Assembly: GCF_025370755.1 (NCBI RefSeq)
Contig: NZ_JAMXFC010000015.1
Coordinates: 1-64,000, forward strand
Origin: Laspinema sp. D2d
GTDB taxonomy: Bacteria; Cyanobacteriota; Cyanobacteriia; Cyanobacteriales; Laspinemataceae
Reading direction: 5' to 3'
DNA: 64,000 nucleotides
The translations under genes were made by a program, and so were the position numbers. The notes below the pieces were generated by a model. The model was not told where the DNA came from. It saw only the letters and a list, made by a program, of their open reading frames with translations, and did not search any database. Below, one piece after another: positions 24,566 to 33,606 of this stretch. Numbering within the stretch: the first letter of the stretch is position 1; each line of letters starts with the position of its first letter.

Positions 24566-25764
24566 TGAACCCTGAGAAATCCCTGAAATTTGGCGCATTG
24601 TTTTTATGTGTATTCCTCGCAATTTTTTCGGAGGTTTTACTCTCGCCATTCTATCCCCAATTTTTCAGCAAAGTGTTTGGGGTGGAGGATTTAGCCTATA
24701 CCGGCTTTTACATCTTTGTCTGTCGGCTAACCGTGGTCATTTGTGCGCCCGCATGGGGATTTTTAGCCCGCTTTTTCGAGGTTAAATATCTCCTATATGG
24801 GGGTCAATTAGGGGCAGCGGTGATGACAGCATTGATGGCAACCAGTACCCATGTAAATCAGTTCCTTGCCTACACCATTTGTTTGCTGCTGTTCAAAAGT
24901 TCTTACCTGTTAGTCTATCCTTTAATCATTCAACTGGCAGGGAAAGAACGGCAATCCACCATCGCAGGAACCTATCAATCCGTATTTCATGGGGCTATTG
25001 TTGCGGGGACGATCGCCGGGGCTTGGATGGTGAATTTAGAAGCACCTTTGCGGCTATTTTATGGAGTTGCCGCAGCGGATTTATTCCAATTTTGCCTCTG
25101 TTTATTCATCTTAAGAAAGGTATCCACTCGCCAGCCGGAAAAATCGGAAACAGGGACAGGCGCAATTGACAATCAATGGGGGTTTATGCTTGCCATCGGG
25201 TTGGTGATTTTAACCTTTCAACTTGCCAATAATTTAGTCCGTCCCTTTTTCACCGCTTATGTCACCCAAGCCGACAAATTTAATGTGGATTTGGTGACAA
25301 GTAGCTATCTGTTTATGATTCCAAGCGTGATGGCGATCGCCGCTTTACCTTACATCCGCAAATTTTGTAAATCTGAACGTCTAAGTTCGATTTATTTGAT
25401 AGGAATTGGAGTATTAGCCGTGACCCTCTTCCTCCAAGGGTGGACAAACTCTCTAGGAATTGTGGTGCTTTCCCGCATTGTTTATGGCTTTTGTTTAGCC
25501 ATAACTCAGGCAACTTTAGAACTGAGATTATTTGGCAATAGTAGCAGCGATCGCCTGCATTTTAACTATAGCCTTGCCATGTCTTTTGCAAACTTGGGTC
25601 ATTTGTCTGCGCCCTTGCTGGCATCTTGGGTGGTGAGTAGCTTTAGTTTAGCTGCCCCCCTGTGGGTTGCAGCAGCAATTTGTTTGGCAAATTTAGCCTT
25701 TGCAAAATGGACAATTTTCACCCGATTCCCTCACCCGATTCCGGTGGAAATACCGGGTAAATAA
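24565..25764 (+). CDS. MFS transporter, probable siderophore exporter
   Basis: A 399-aa major facilitator superfamily membrane protein with about 12 hydrophobic segments (LKFGALFLCVFLAIFSEVLL; GFYIFVCRLTVVICAPAWGF; LALVLSRIVYGF-like later helices). It lies inside the biosynthetic operon between the monooxygenase and the second synthetase. Its ATG overlaps the previous stop (TGATG). A TTG one codon earlier (24562) is possible. An MFS protein, SchE, exports schizokinen in Anabaena, so export is the likely role, inferred from context. Confidence 0.87.
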   Translation: MNPEKSLKFGALFLCVFLAIFSEVLLSPFYPQFFSKVFGVEDLAYTGFYIFVCRLTVVICAPAWGFLARFFEVKYLLYGGQLGAAVMTALMATSTHVNQFLAYTICLLLFKSSYLLVYPLIIQLAGKERQSTIAGTYQSVFHGAIVAGTIAGAWMVNLEAPLRLFYGVAAADLFQFCLCLFILRKVSTRQPEKSETGTGAIDNQWGFMLAIGLVILTFQLANNLVRPFFTAYVTQADKFNVDLVTSSYLFMIPSVMAIAALPYIRKFCKSERLSSIYLIGIGVLAVTLFLQGWTNSLGIVVLSRIVYGFCLAITQATLELRLFGNSSSDRLHFNYSLAMSFANLGHLSAPLLASWVVSSFSLAAPLWVAAAICLANLAFAKWTIFTRFPHPIPVEIPGK

Positions 25765-25786
25765 TTGAATTTAAGGAATTAAAACA

Positions 25787-27610
25787 ATGGAAAATTTAGC
25801 AACTCTCAACCAAGCCTTACAACCCCAACGCTGGCAAAAAGTTAGCGCAAAGCTACTGACAAAAATGCTGTCTGAGTTCATGTATGAGGAAATTATCCAA
25901 CCCGAAGTCATCGAACAAATCAGCGAGACAGAAGCCCGATATAAAGTGTCTCTGCCGGAAGGGATTGCCTATCAGTTTGAAGCCAAACAACGGTTATTTG
26001 ATAGCTATCGCGTCAAAGTTGAATCAATTCAACGGTGGAATGGAACCGCATGGGAAGTCACAACGAATCCCTTCCAATTTGTTCTTGATTCTCATACCGC
26101 TGTAGGTATGACGGCACAAACTGCCGGACATTTGATTAAAGAATTCAGCAATACTTTACTGGCAGATGCTCATTTAGATGCCCGAAAAGAAACCCAAGAA
26201 ATTGACTTACTGGGGTTAGATTATGCCCAATTAGAAGGAGAAATGGAGGGTCATCCTTGGATTACGTTTAACAAGGGACGCATCGGGTTTGGGTATGATG
26301 ATTATCTTGCCCATGCCCCAGAAAGTAAGCAACCCATTCATCTGACTTGGATTGCAGTATTTAAAGAACGCGCCCAATTTAATGCGGTACAAACCCTGAA
26401 TTATCAAACTCTGATTCAAGAAGAATTAGGACAAGCCACAATTGCAGAATTCCAAAACATCCTAAATGCTCATTCTGTCAATTCCGAGGATTATTTCTTC
26501 ATGCCAGTTCATGATTGGCAGTGGAATAATATTGTAGTATCCCTATATGCGGAAGAAATTGCCACCGGGGGGATTATCTTTTTGGGCAAAAGTCCCGACT
26601 CTTATTTACCTCAACAGTCAATCCGCACCTTTGTCAATATCAGCAATTCCCAAAAACGTCACGTTAAATTACCCCTGAGTATTTTCAATACCTTAGTCTA
26701 TCGGGGACTGCCAGGAGAACGAACGGCGATTGCCCCCAAAGTCACAGAATTGGTCAAATCTATCTGCGATCGCGACACTTTTCTCTCGGAAGAATGCCGG
26801 ATGATTCTCCCGGGAGAAGTTGCCAGTATCAACTACGATCGCTGTTACTATACAGAACTTCAGGGCGCACCTTATCAATATAAAGAAATGCTGGGCTGTC
26901 TCTGGCGAGAAAGTGTGCTTTCCTATTGTGAACCCGAGGAAAAACCAATTACTTTAGCCGCATTAGTTCATATCGACGGCAATGGCAAACCCTTTATTTC
27001 CCAACTGATTGAAAAATCAGGATTGACAGTGGAAGCATGGCTGGAAAAGCTATTTAATGTTATCTTACCCCCGCTGCTGCATTACCTGTATCGGTATGGC
27101 GTAGTCTTTTCTCCTCATGGGGAAAACACGATTTTGGTTCTCAAAAATAATCTGCCGCATCGCTTGGCAATGAAAGATTTTGTAGATGATGTCAACATCA
27201 GCCGTCATCCTTTGCCGGAATTAGATATCATTTCCCCCGAATTACGGGCAGTGTTACTCACCGAACCCCCGGAAGGACTTTGCCAGTTTATTTTTGCCGG
27301 ATTGTTTATTTGCCATCATCGGTATTTATCCGATATTGTGGAAACGTATCACAACTATCCGGAACGTGCTTTTTGGAAACAAGTGCGTCAAGCAATCTTG
27401 AACTATCAAAATCGCTTTCCTGAATTACAAGAACGATTTGAATTGTTCAATCTGCTTGCACCAAAGTTTACCAAACTGTGCTTAAATCGGAATCGGTTAA
27501 TTACTTATGGATATGCCGACGATGGAGATCGCCCTCATGCTTCTGCTTTCGGAACTGTCACCAATGCCTTATATGAAGTAGCGGAGGACCCGGTAAAAAT
27601 TGGTTTTTAA
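25787..27610 (+). CDS. IucA/IucC family siderophore synthetase (second)
   Basis: A 607-aa second NIS synthetase, expected to add the second hydroxamate arm to the citrate monoamide. Signatures are EGHPWITFNKGRIGFGYDDY, FMPVHDWQWNN, SYLPQQSIRTFVN and KLPLSIFNTLVYRGLP. The C-terminal domain includes VVFSPHGENTILVL and LAMKDFVDDVN. Sequence divergence from the first synthetase suggests distinct acceptor specificity. Start is ATG 25787, 22 bases after the exporter. A hairpin (ATTAGCCCG/CGGGCTAAT, 27648-27671) follows before the uptake genes. Confidence 0.93.
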   Translation: MENLATLNQALQPQRWQKVSAKLLTKMLSEFMYEEIIQPEVIEQISETEARYKVSLPEGIAYQFEAKQRLFDSYRVKVESIQRWNGTAWEVTTNPFQFVLDSHTAVGMTAQTAGHLIKEFSNTLLADAHLDARKETQEIDLLGLDYAQLEGEMEGHPWITFNKGRIGFGYDDYLAHAPESKQPIHLTWIAVFKERAQFNAVQTLNYQTLIQEELGQATIAEFQNILNAHSVNSEDYFFMPVHDWQWNNIVVSLYAEEIATGGIIFLGKSPDSYLPQQSIRTFVNISNSQKRHVKLPLSIFNTLVYRGLPGERTAIAPKVTELVKSICDRDTFLSEECRMILPGEVASINYDRCYYTELQGAPYQYKEMLGCLWRESVLSYCEPEEKPITLAALVHIDGNGKPFISQLIEKSGLTVEAWLEKLFNVILPPLLHYLYRYGVVFSPHGENTILVLKNNLPHRLAMKDFVDDVNISRHPLPELDIISPELRAVLLTEPPEGLCQFIFAGLFICHHRYLSDIVETYHNYPERAFWKQVRQAILNYQNRFPELQERFELFNLLAPKFTKLCLNRNRLITYGYADDGDRPHASAFGTVTNALYEVAEDPVKIGF

Positions 27611-27647
27611 AAAAGAACCAACCCTTACCGGCGTTAGGTTTCAGCGG

Positions 27648-27671
27648 ATTAGCCCGTCAAGGCGGGCTAAT
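27648..27671. terminator. Hairpin between biosynthesis and uptake genes
   Basis: ATTAGCCCG and CGGGCTAAT form a stem around a short loop in the spacer after the second synthetase. No U-run follows, so it may attenuate rather than end transcription, or may be a repeat. Confidence 0.35.
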
Positions 27672-27765
27672 TCCCGGCAAGGAGTTTAAAGGTAAATGAG
27701 GGAAAAAATGATGCAAACTCAAAGTACAATTAGCCCAATTGTTGACAACGTAAGGAGGACTCATC

Positions 27766-28578
27766 TTGGTTGCCATTAATGCCCGCAACCTGAACATTAG
27801 TTACGGCGATCGCCCGATTGTTCCTAATCTTTCCCTCTCCCTGGAAACAGGAAAGGTGACGGCTTTAATTGGACCCAATGGATCGGGAAAAAGCACCGTA
27901 TTACGCACCCTGGCGCGACTTTTAAAGCCGCAGCAGGGTGCAATTTATCTGCATGGGCGAGAGATTGCTACAATGCCGACTCGGACGATCGCCCGTCAGT
28001 TGGCGATGCTGCCGCAGTCCCCGGATATCCCGGCGGGAATTACGGTGTGGGAGGCGATCGCTTATGGGCGATATCCCCATCGATCGCTGTTGGGGGGACT
28101 GTCTCACAATGATTTAGCAGCGATGGATTGGGCATTAAGTGTAACAGGACTCACTTCATTACGCGATCGCCTGATGGATACCCTTTCTGGCGGCGAACGT
28201 CAACGGGCTTGGATTGCGATGGCATTAGCCCAAGAAACCCAGGTTTTATTATTAGATGAACCGACAACATTTTTAGATATTCGCCATCAAATTGATATTT
28301 TAGCATTAGTTAGAACACTCAATCGAGAACGGAAAATAACCGTGGGTTGGGTGTTACATGATTTGAATCAAGCGGCTGCCTATAGCGATCATATTTTGAT
28401 GTTACGTTCCGGTGAACTGATTGCTAGTGGTCCTCCGGCAGAAGTGATGACGCCGGAGAATATTTTAGCCGGATTTGGAGTGGAAATGATGGTGATTCCT
28501 CATCCGTTAACGGGAACTCCGACTTGCTTTCCGTCCGAGTTAGGAATTTTAGAGGAGATGGCGGAGGTTAAATCATGA
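27766..28578 (+). CDS. Iron-siderophore ABC transporter ATP-binding protein
   Basis: A 270-aa FecE/FhuC-type ATPase that powers import of the ferric siderophore across the cytoplasmic membrane. Walker A is GPNGSGKST (~residue 36), the Q-loop AMLPQSPDIP, the ABC signature LSGGERQR, Walker B VLLLDEPT, and the switch His lies in VGWVLHDLN. Start is TTG 27766, preceded by AAGGAGG seven bases upstream. It overlaps the binding-protein gene by ATGA. Confidence 0.93.
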   Translation: MVAINARNLNISYGDRPIVPNLSLSLETGKVTALIGPNGSGKSTVLRTLARLLKPQQGAIYLHGREIATMPTRTIARQLAMLPQSPDIPAGITVWEAIAYGRYPHRSLLGGLSHNDLAAMDWALSVTGLTSLRDRLMDTLSGGERQRAWIAMALAQETQVLLLDEPTTFLDIRHQIDILALVRTLNRERKITVGWVLHDLNQAAAYSDHILMLRSGELIASGPPAEVMTPENILAGFGVEMMVIPHPLTGTPTCFPSELGILEEMAEVKS

Positions 28579-29837
28579 CAGGAGTTTTATTAGCAGTTTT
28601 GGTGATTGTCACAGCGGTTAGATCCCCCCAACCCCCCTTACTAAGGGGGGCTTTAGAGTGTTTTGAGTTGGGTGGAAAAGCTGGAATTAATCCCCCCCCC
28701 TTCTTAAGGGGGGGTCAGGGGGGGATCCTCCGATTACTTGCCCCAGTTATCCGATTTGTTGTTTGTTTTTCCGTGGGTTTAAAAGAAGCGGTTAGATCCC
28801 CCAAACCCCCCTTACTAAGGGGGGCTTTAGAGTGTTTTGAGTTGGGGGGAAAAGCTGGAATTAATTCTCCCCCCTTTAAGAAGGGGGGTCAGGGGGGGAT
28901 CCTGCGATTACTTGCGCCAGTTATCCGATTTGTTGTTTGTTTTTTTCTGGGTTTAGTGGTGGTTGCCTGTACCAATAATACCCCTTCTCAAACCGAGGTG
29001 AATTCTTCCATAGAATTTGCAGAACCCCCCACGCGAATTGTGGCATTGGAATGGGTTTATGTGGAGGATTTGTTAGCTTTGGGAATTCAGCCGGTGGGGG
29101 TAGCGGATATCGCCGGTTATAACGAATTTGTGCAAATTGAACCCCAACTCGCGGATACGGTAAAGGATGTGGGAACCCGGCAGGAACCGAGTTTGGAAGC
29201 GATCGCCCAATTGGAACCGGATCTGATTATTGGGGTGAAGTTGCGCCATGAGGCAATTGTGGATACTCTCTCTGCGATCGCGCCTACTTTATTATTTGAC
29301 CCCTATCCCGCCCCAGAAACAGGAATTCGTCAATTGGATGAAATGGAACAAACTTTTCTGAAGATTGCCCACGTGGTTAATGCCAAACCAAAAGGTGAAG
29401 CAGTCTTGCAAGAAATGCAAGAAAAATTTAAGGTTGCCGCCCAACAGCTACAGGGGAAACAACTCGCCCAAAATCCATTTATTCTCGGTCAATTCGTCGG
29501 GGGTGCGCCGCAAATTCGGTTATTTAATGATAACGCAATGGCGGTGCAAATTTTGCAAAATTTGGGCTTAAACAATGCTTGGAAAGGCGCGGTTGATCCA
29601 TTTGGGTTTAATACGGTTTGGATTGAGTCTCTGCCTCCCGTAGAAAATGCTAACTTTTTCTATAGTACCGAAGAGAATAATCCTTATTTCAAGCAGTTAG
29701 AAAAAAATCTTATTTGGAACAATCTGGCATTCGTGAAAGAGAGTCGCTTGTACTCTATTGGTAGCGATACTTGGATATTTGGGGGTCCGCTTTCGGCGGA
29801 GGTATTTGTGGATAAAGTATTGCAGGCATTGATGTAA
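28575..29837 (+). CDS. Siderophore-binding lipoprotein with duplicated insertion in its signal region
   Basis: A 420-aa FecB/FhuD-like periplasmic binding protein. The solute-binding domain runs from about residue 150 (PTRIVALEWVYVEDLLALGI; EPSLEAIAQLEPDLIIG). The lipobox is VVVAC at Cys132, far from the ATG at 28575, which overlaps the ATPase stop by ATGA. The cause is a 174-bp direct repeat (58 codons, 28614-28787 and 28788-28961). Each copy contains a 107-bp inverted-repeat element read in frame, so the hydrophobic segment LRLLAPVIRFVVCF occurs twice. Without the two insertions the protein would be ~304 aa, normal for the family. Whether export still works from this extended N-terminus is uncertain. 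Confidence 0.88.
   Translation: MTGVLLAVLVIVTAVRSPQPPLLRGALECFELGGKAGINPPPFLRGGQGGILRLLAPVIRFVVCFSVGLKEAVRSPKPPLLRGALECFELGGKAGINSPPFKKGGQGGILRLLAPVIRFVVCFFLGLVVVACTNNTPSQTEVNSSIEFAEPPTRIVALEWVYVEDLLALGIQPVGVADIAGYNEFVQIEPQLADTVKDVGTRQEPSLEAIAQLEPDLIIGVKLRHEAIVDTLSAIAPTLLFDPYPAPETGIRQLDEMEQTFLKIAHVVNAKPKGEAVLQEMQEKFKVAAQQLQGKQLAQNPFILGQFVGGAPQIRLFNDNAMAVQILQNLGLNNAWKGAVDPFGFNTVWIESLPPVENANFFYSTEENNPYFKQLEKNLIWNNLAFVKESRLYSIGSDTWIFGGPLSAEVFVDKVLQALM
28621..28727. mobile_element. MITE-like inverted-repeat element, copy 1
   Basis: A 107-bp element that begins GATCCCCCCAACCCCCCTTA and ends with its near-complement (AAGGGGGGGTCAGGGGGGATC). The interior contains TTTAGAGTGTTTTGAG. It lies inside the lipoprotein signal region and preserves the reading frame. 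No transposase is encoded. Confidence 0.7.
28795..28901. mobile_element. MITE-like inverted-repeat element, copy 2
   Basis: A second 107-bp copy, exactly 174 bases downstream of the first, in a tandem duplication that also includes the flanking host sequence (GCGGTTA on the left, signal-peptide DNA on the right). The copies differ at several positions, so the duplication is not brand new. Confidence 0.7.
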
Positions 29838-29849
29838 AATCAGGCAATT

Positions 29850-30004
29850 TCCTCGTGACTTGGCTCTGCCGAGTCACGCGCTTATAGAGGCTCTGCCTCC
29901 AGTCCTAATACAGGAGCTTAAGCTGCAAAGAGGTTCTCTAAACTTAGAGAGTCTTCATACAGGCGGCAGAGCCACCAAGGGGTGTGACGCGGCAGAGCCA
30001 CGTC
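29850..30004. repeat. GGCTCTGCC-type repeats
   Basis: Several copies of GGCTCTGCC or its complement GGCAGAGCC occur, with CGTGACT/AGTCACG stems (29851-29878) and GTGACGCGGCAGAGCCACG near the end. They separate the lipoprotein gene from the permease gene and look like dispersed repeats that could also form RNA hairpins. Confidence 0.6.
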
Positions 30005-30038
30005 ACCAGTAACAACCGAATTTTGTATTAATTATAGA

Positions 30039-32111
30039 ATGGTGTTTAAGATTTTTGGATCTAAAGTATCTCCAATTGCTTCTCGACAATTGATTTCGGC
30101 GGCAGTGATTTTGTTGGGGGGATTGTTGCTGCTGGTGATGTTGCTGTTTATGCATATCATTCAGGGACAAACTGATATTAATATAGGGACAACGATTAAT
30201 GCTATTGTTGCCCCCAATGATGAACTCGCCACCCATAATATTGTGCGATTGATGCGCTTGCCTCGGGCAGCGATCGCAGTCATTACCGGGGCTGCTTGGG
30301 GAATTGCCGGTGCATTGCTACAAACCGTTACACGCAATCCCCTCGCGTCTTCTTCTACATTGGGGATTAATGCGGGCGCTTATTTTGCGGTGGCAGCAAC
30401 AGGAATTTTTGCCCCAGAGTTGTTTGCCCGATCGCCAGTTTTGGTCGCACTCATCGGGGGATTGCTGGCGGCGGGATTAACCTATGCTATTGCTGCCGGA
30501 GTCCAGGTTTCTCCCATTCGTCTCACCCTCTCGGGAGTTGCCGTTTCCCTCGCCTTGGCTTCATTTACGGCACTCTTGCAAGTCTTTTATGAAAATCAAA
30601 CCACAGGATTATTCTTTTGGGGGGCTGGTTCGTTACTACAAACAGACTGGAGTAATAGCGCTTATGCCTTTCCTCGGGTGGCGATCGCTGCTGGGTTAGC
30701 CCTCTTGATATCACAATCTCTCGATGTGCTACTCTTAGGCGATGACATGGCGCGATCGCTGGGACAACGGGTGCAACTGACGCGCTTATCTGCAACAGCG
30801 ATCGCCGTCTTCCTGGCAGCAGTTGCGGTGAGTGTGGTAGGACCTATTGGATTTATCGGATTAGTCGCCCCCCACTTAGTGCGATTGCTGGGATGTCGCC
30901 CTCATGCCCTCTTGCTGCCCGGTTCAGCCATTTGGGGGGCAGTGGTCCTCGTTGCTGCGGATATTTTCGCTCAAAGTGTGAAAACCAATTTAAGCGAAAT
31001 TCCCGTAGGAACTGTCATTCCCCTTGTGGGTGCACCCTTTTTAATTGGATTAGTCCGGAAAACTGCCAATTTGGATGGAGGCAAAGGGAGAACCGCTCTC
31101 ACATCCAGTCATCGTCCTTCCCGTCGCTTTTCTTATCCTTTGTTACTGGTAACCGCAATGGTTGCCCTAGCAGTTGCCTTAGTTGCTGGGTTAGTCTGGG
31201 GCGGAATTACCTTGAACCTCTCCCAAATCCTGGCAACCTTACTCGGAGGCGGAACTGCCCTCTCACAAAAAGTTATCTTCAGCTTACGCTTACCCCGTCT
31301 GCTGGTGGCAATCTTTGCCGGGGCGTCTCTGTCGGTGAGTGGGTTGCTGTTGCAAGGGGTTGTGAGAAATGCGATCGCTGGTCCCGAAATCGTTGGGATT
31401 ACCTCCGGGGCGGGATTAGGGGCAATGTGCGTTCTTATCTTACTGCCCAATCCCCCTGTAGAAGCAGTGGCGATCGCAGCGTTTGTCGGCGCTTTTGTTG
31501 CCTTTGGTGCCGTCTGCCTCCTGGCATGGCGCGATGGACTCTCTCCTGCTAGTTTAGCCCTCGTCGGAATTGCCGTTTCTGCCTTCTGTAGTTCCGGAAT
31601 CAACCTGTTAGTTGTTATGGCTAAATTGCGCGTCGCCCAAGCCCTAGTCTGGCTGTCTGGGAGCACGTATGCCCGGGAATGGGTGGATTTGTGGCGGTTA
31701 ATTGCATGGCCCTTGGTTCTGCTACCCATTGCTTGGATTTTCTCACGTTGGCTAGATTTAATGGCCCTCGGGGATGATGTACCCCGGTTGGTAGGAATTC
31801 CCCTGCAAAAAGCCCGAGGCATCTTATTGGCGATCGCCGTTGCCTTAGCTGCCGCAGCGGTTTCCACTGTGGGAACCGTTAGTTTTGTAGGATTAATTGC
31901 CCCCCATGCCGCCCGGATTCTGGTTGGCACAAATCATCGGAAATTAGTACCCTTTGCCGCAATTCTAGGCGCACTTTTAGTCGCTATTTCTGATACCCTG
32001 GGACGAGTCGTATTAGCCCCGAAAGAAATTCCCGCTGGGTTAGTAGTTGCGGCGATCGGCACCCCTTATTTCCTATGGTTGCTGTGGCAAACCCGAGGGA
32101 AAATGGCTTAA
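30039..32111 (+). CDS. Fused FecCD iron-siderophore permease (FhuB-like)
   Basis: A 690-aa membrane protein made of two fused FecCD permease halves, as in E. coli FhuB, with roughly 18-20 TM helices. The first half carries LMRLPRAAIAVITGAAWGIA, NPLASSSTLGINAGAYF and GFIGLVAPHLVRLL. The second repeats these as LRLPRLLVAIFAGASLSVSG, GPEIVGITSGAGLGA and SFVGLIAPHAARIL. The Gly-rich loops before LVAPH and LIAPH contact the ATPase. It completes the importer with the preceding ATPase and lipoprotein. One polypeptide replaces the usual heterodimer. Start is ATG 30039. Confidence 0.95.
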   Translation: MVFKIFGSKVSPIASRQLISAAVILLGGLLLLVMLLFMHIIQGQTDINIGTTINAIVAPNDELATHNIVRLMRLPRAAIAVITGAAWGIAGALLQTVTRNPLASSSTLGINAGAYFAVAATGIFAPELFARSPVLVALIGGLLAAGLTYAIAAGVQVSPIRLTLSGVAVSLALASFTALLQVFYENQTTGLFFWGAGSLLQTDWSNSAYAFPRVAIAAGLALLISQSLDVLLLGDDMARSLGQRVQLTRLSATAIAVFLAAVAVSVVGPIGFIGLVAPHLVRLLGCRPHALLLPGSAIWGAVVLVAADIFAQSVKTNLSEIPVGTVIPLVGAPFLIGLVRKTANLDGGKGRTALTSSHRPSRRFSYPLLLVTAMVALAVALVAGLVWGGITLNLSQILATLLGGGTALSQKVIFSLRLPRLLVAIFAGASLSVSGLLLQGVVRNAIAGPEIVGITSGAGLGAMCVLILLPNPPVEAVAIAAFVGAFVAFGAVCLLAWRDGLSPASLALVGIAVSAFCSSGINLLVVMAKLRVAQALVWLSGSTYAREWVDLWRLIAWPLVLLPIAWIFSRWLDLMALGDDVPRLVGIPLQKARGILLAIAVALAAAAVSTVGTVSFVGLIAPHAARILVGTNHRKLVPFAAILGALLVAISDTLGRVVLAPKEIPAGLVVAAIGTPYFLWLLWQTRGKMA

Positions 32112-32175
32112 AAATAAGCATCACTTCTGCCAAATACCGGCAAATTCCCGGTCCAACTCAGAAAATAAGAGGGTT

Positions 32176-33126
32176 ATGAATCAATTTTTTTGCTCGCAAC
32201 AAACCGAAGGAGAAGATTTAATCGGAACGGCAGATACCGCGCCTACCTATGTATTTATAGAATGCCCACCCCCTTGGACAATGGATATCTGGAATTCTCC
32301 GGCCATTTCTGAAGAATTTAAACGAGATTATCAGCAACTCAGGGCAGCTATTCAGGACAATCAATTAGAGGTGCGCTTCGGCTTCATGTATCGGAATTGC
32401 CCCGGTAACACTACGAAACTCTTGATTTTCCGCAAATCTCCCGGATTTGCTTTGGGCTATCAAAAGCAAGAATTCAACTTACCGAATCTTGAGGCAACTC
32501 TGCCGATTGTAAGAACAAACTTGTTAGAGCAATTTGACATTAATCCAGCAGTCCATGACGCGAAAGATATTTTAATCTGCACTCATGGCAGTTACGATAA
32601 ATGCTGTGCCAGATATGGAAATATTTTCTATCGACAAGCCTTAGAAACCGTAGAGAAATTATCTCTAAATCAGGTTAAAATTTGGCAATGTACCCACTTT
32701 GGAGGTCATCGGTTTGCGCCGACAGCGATCGCCTTTCCCGAGGGTCGGTTTTATGGAAGACTTACCCCTGAATCCTTGACGGCAATTCTCACCCGTCAGG
32801 GTGATATTCACCAATTAGATTCAGTGTATCGCGGTTGGTCACTGTTACCCCATCCGGCTCAAATTGTGGAACGAGAATTGCTTCATCGTTTAGGCTGGGA
32901 TTGGTTTAATTATACCGTAACTTGTCAGATTTTAGAACAAGATAAAGAGCAGAATTATTATTGCCTCAAAATAGAATATCAATCACCGGAAGGGATTCGC
33001 ACTTGCGATCGCATTGAAGTGATCAAAGACCCAACTCGGGCAGTCTCACTCCATTTATCCTGCCAAAGTGACGCTGTTTCTCACATTTCTCCCTTTTTCA
33101 TCAAAACCTGGGCAAACATTTACTGA
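32176..33126 (+). CDS. Sucrase/ferredoxin-like [2Fe-2S] protein
   Basis: A 316-aa member of the sucrase/ferredoxin-like family, a thioredoxin-fold [2Fe-2S] protein. The cluster-binding region is visible: CTHGSYDKCCARYG, and WQCTHFGGHRFAPTA with the conserved His residues. An N-terminal domain (residues 1-120) and a C-terminal ~100-residue domain flank it. I chose ATG 32176 because GAGGG precedes it; the longer frame to 32047 overlaps the permease gene. As the last gene of the uptake set, it is a good candidate to reduce the imported ferric siderophore and release iron. That role is inferred from position and cluster chemistry. Confidence 0.85.
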   Translation: MNQFFCSQQTEGEDLIGTADTAPTYVFIECPPPWTMDIWNSPAISEEFKRDYQQLRAAIQDNQLEVRFGFMYRNCPGNTTKLLIFRKSPGFALGYQKQEFNLPNLEATLPIVRTNLLEQFDINPAVHDAKDILICTHGSYDKCCARYGNIFYRQALETVEKLSLNQVKIWQCTHFGGHRFAPTAIAFPEGRFYGRLTPESLTAILTRQGDIHQLDSVYRGWSLLPHPAQIVERELLHRLGWDWFNYTVTCQILEQDKEQNYYCLKIEYQSPEGIRTCDRIEVIKDPTRAVSLHLSCQSDAVSHISPFFIKTWANIY

Positions 33127-33606
33127 GTCGTAAAACCCGACACCCGGGGTAGCCTTCCGTCAAGAAAGGGTAAGGGTTTAGGTAACTGGCCCCTCTATTC
33201 TTAGTAAAATTTGTTAAAAACTCCATACATAATTGAAACTAATTTTCAAGACTCTAGGGAAGATTTTACCTCCACTTGGGGACTTTCCTCTGGTGGAGAG
33301 TACAGGGTAAAAGCCTTAAAACTCTTTCCTACAAATCATTTCAAACCCTAAAACTGATCCCCTAAACTCGGACTTGACAAATCAGCCCCCTTGTTTTATG
33401 GAAACGAAACCCCTTCGATCCGAGTGCTTTTCATCTCAATTTGCCGTAATAGTGCTAATATTTTTACGACGCTATTGCTAATAACTTTCAATAGTGGTAA
33501 AAACTTTAAGGGGTATTACTCCGGCATTTTTTGGGTGTTGGAGAAACAGGACGGAGCGATCGCCCCCTGTTGTCCACACCTTATGTTCTGAGGAGATCTA
33601 GCAGGC
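33127..33606. other. Intergenic promoter region of tonB
   Basis: This 480-base AT-rich spacer has no gene. It holds a Fur-like palindrome at 33473-33493 and an earlier AATTGAAACTAATTTTCAAG stretch near 33231-33250 that could be a second, weaker site. Both fit iron control of the tonB gene. Confidence 0.55.
33473..33493 (+). promoter_or_regulatory. Fur-box-like operator upstream of tonB
   Basis: TATTGCTAATAACTTTCAATA is an imperfect 21-bp inverted repeat sharing the AATAAC-TTCAAT core with the other Fur-like boxes in the locus. It lies 113 bases before the tonB start. Confidence 0.55.
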
